Shown: positions 21,399 through 22,335 of the stretch, piece after piece
Layout: every line of letters begins with the position of its first letter
How positions within the stretch are numbered: position 1 is the stretch's first letter
Origin: Microbacteriaceae bacterium
GTDB taxonomy: Bacteria > Actinomycetota > Actinomycetes > Actinomycetales > Microbacteriaceae
Length of the DNA: 22,335 bases
NCBI GenBank assembly: GCA_022701925.1
Contig: JAKONM010000074.1
Span: forward strand, 1 to 22,335
Direction of reading: 5' to 3'
Program-made: the position numbers and the translations under genes
Notes under the pieces: generated by a model
The model's input: only the letters and a program-made list of their open reading frames with translations
What the model was told of the DNA's origin: nothing
The model's database searches: none

Positions 21399-22335
21399 TC
21401 AGCGGGCCAGCCGGGCCCGGCCGCCGCGGCTGAGGACCTCGCGGTCGCCGATCCGCAGGACCCAGTCGCCGTCCGGCCCCTCCGCCTCGACCGCGTCGGC
21501 GGCCGTGCGGACCACGAGGACCGAGTCGCCCACCCGCACCTCGACCGTCCCGGGCCCGGCGGGGAAGGCCAGCAGGGTCAGGCCGGCCAGATGGTCCGTG
21601 TCGGGCCGGTCCTCCCGCGCGCCGAGCGGCAGCACGGCTCCGTCGCGCACGTAGAGCGGCAGCGAGTCGAAGCCGTGGCGCTCGCGGCGCCACCCGCGGC
21701 CCTCCACCCGCCGGCCGGTCAGCAGGTGCGTCCAGCCGCCCTCCGGCAGGTACAGGTCGACGTCGCCCTCGGCCGTGAAGACCGGCGCCACCAGCAGGTC
21801 CGGGCCCAGCAGGTACTGGCGGTCGAGGGCGCGCGCTCCGAGGTCGTCGGGGAACGCCAGCACCATGGGCCGCATGAGCGGCAGCCCGGTGACTGCGGCC
21901 TCCCTGCCCGCGGCGAGCAGGTAGGGCGCCAGACGGTTCTTCAGCCGGGCGAAGCGGCGGGTCGTGCTGACGGCGCTGTCGGGCGCCGACTCGTCCTCCG
22001 GGATCAGCCAGGGCACCCGTGCGGAGGTGGAGCCGTGGAACCGGCTGTGGCTGGAGAGCAGGCCGAACGGGATCCACCGCTTGAACACGGCCGCGTCCGG
22101 CGTGCCCTCGAAGCCGCCGATGTCGTGGCTCCAGTAGGCGAAGCCGGACAGGGACAGCGACAGCCCGCCGCGCAGCGTCTCGGCCATCGACGCGAAGGTC
22201 GACGTGGAGTCGCCGCCCCAGTGCACCGGGAACTGCTGGCCCCCCGCCGTGGCCGAGCGCGCGAAGAGCACGGCCTCGCCCGGCCGCTCCTGCTCGACGA
22301 CCTCGTGCACGGCGGCGTTGTACCGCTGCGCGTAG
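21399..22335 (-). CDS. GH31 alpha-xylosidase (YicI-like), C-terminal part (5' end outside window)
   Basis: The last ~312 residues of a glycoside hydrolase family 31 enzyme; the frame is still open at the right edge. 'RSATAGGQQFPVHWGGDSTSTFASMAETLRGGLSLSLSGFAYWSHDIGGFEG' holds the catalytic acid/base aspartate of WGGD; the nucleophile lies beyond the window. 'WIPFGLLSSHSRFHGSTSARVPW', 'LDRQYLLGPDLLVAPVFTAEGDVDLYLPEGGWTHL' and 'LPLYVRDGAVLPLG' follow E. coli YicI alpha-xylosidase closely as I recall it. YicI-type enzymes remove alpha-linked xylose from xyloglucan fragments such as isoprimeverose. No signal peptide can be assessed. It converges on aldose epimerase, and released xylose would be a substrate for that enzyme. 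Confidence 0.93.
   Translation of the reverse strand, partial: YAQRYNAAVHEVVEQERPGEAVLFARSATAGGQQFPVHWGGDSTSTFASMAETLRGGLSLSLSGFAYWSHDIGGFEGTPDAAVFKRWIPFGLLSSHSRFHGSTSARVPWLIPEDESAPDSAVSTTRRFARLKNRLAPYLLAAGREAAVTGLPLMRPMVLAFPDDLGARALDRQYLLGPDLLVAPVFTAEGDVDLYLPEGGWTHLLTGRRVEGRGWRRERHGFDSLPLYVRDGAVLPLGAREDRPDTDHLAGLTLLAFPAGPGTVEVRVGDSVLVVRTAADAVEAEGPDGDWVLRIGDREVLSRGGRARLAR

Noticed and set aside
1..22335. CRISPR arrays, tRNA or rRNA genes, transposases, phage genes
   Set aside because: No regularly spaced repeats, RNA-gene signatures or recombinase-like proteins were found on either strand by eye.

Overview
The window is very GC-rich, densely coded DNA from a high-GC actinobacterium. A DUF222/HNH protein, the ROK and LacI regulators, and an ABC sugar importer without its own ATPase suggest a soil- or plant-associated member of the Micrococcales (a Microbacteriaceae-like lineage is my best guess). 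That placement is inference from gene content and base composition; no rRNA or marker gene is present.

Layout. (1) 1-3060: the end of a LacI-family regulator, a DUF222-HNH protein and an EamA-type exporter. (2) 3061-6209: a rightward three-gene operon of a TIM-barrel sugar isomerase/epimerase and two tandem paralogous Gfo/Idh/MocA oxidoreductases, with a 19-bp palindrome upstream. (3) 6210-6751: a 542-bp gene-free block packed with hairpins and inverted repeats, separating two convergent operons. (4) 16623-6752, read leftwards: a sugar ABC importer (lipoprotein, two permeases), a pair of strong hairpins, then six tightly coupled catabolic genes: a GMC flavoprotein with a fused gluconate-2-dehydrogenase-subunit-3-like domain, a ThuA-like protein, a second TIM-barrel isomerase, a dihydrodiol-dehydrogenase-like Gfo/Idh protein, a UPF0303 protein and a levoglucosan-dehydrogenase-like Gfo/Idh protein. 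(5) 16828-19156: a ROK regulator divergent from the importer and a convergent LacI regulator. (6) 19213-22335: an alditol oxidase and an aldose 1-epimerase in one operon, converging on a YicI-like GH31 alpha-xylosidase that runs off the right edge.

Working model (inference). The importer brings in a glycoside, disaccharide, anhydrosugar or polyol. The GMC enzyme and/or the NAD(P)-dependent Gfo/Idh enzymes oxidise a sugar ring hydroxyl, most plausibly at C3 as in ThuAB, levoglucosan dehydrogenase and glucoside 3-dehydrogenases. The metal-dependent TIM-barrel proteins then isomerise, eliminate or hydrate the keto-sugar. The cluster therefore looks like an oxidation-first alternative to simple glycoside hydrolysis. 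The adjoining alpha-xylosidase, aldose epimerase and alditol oxidase point to alpha-xylosides and free aldoses or alditols as related substrates. Several near-perfect palindromes lie in the regulatory gaps and are candidate operators for the local ROK and LacI proteins.
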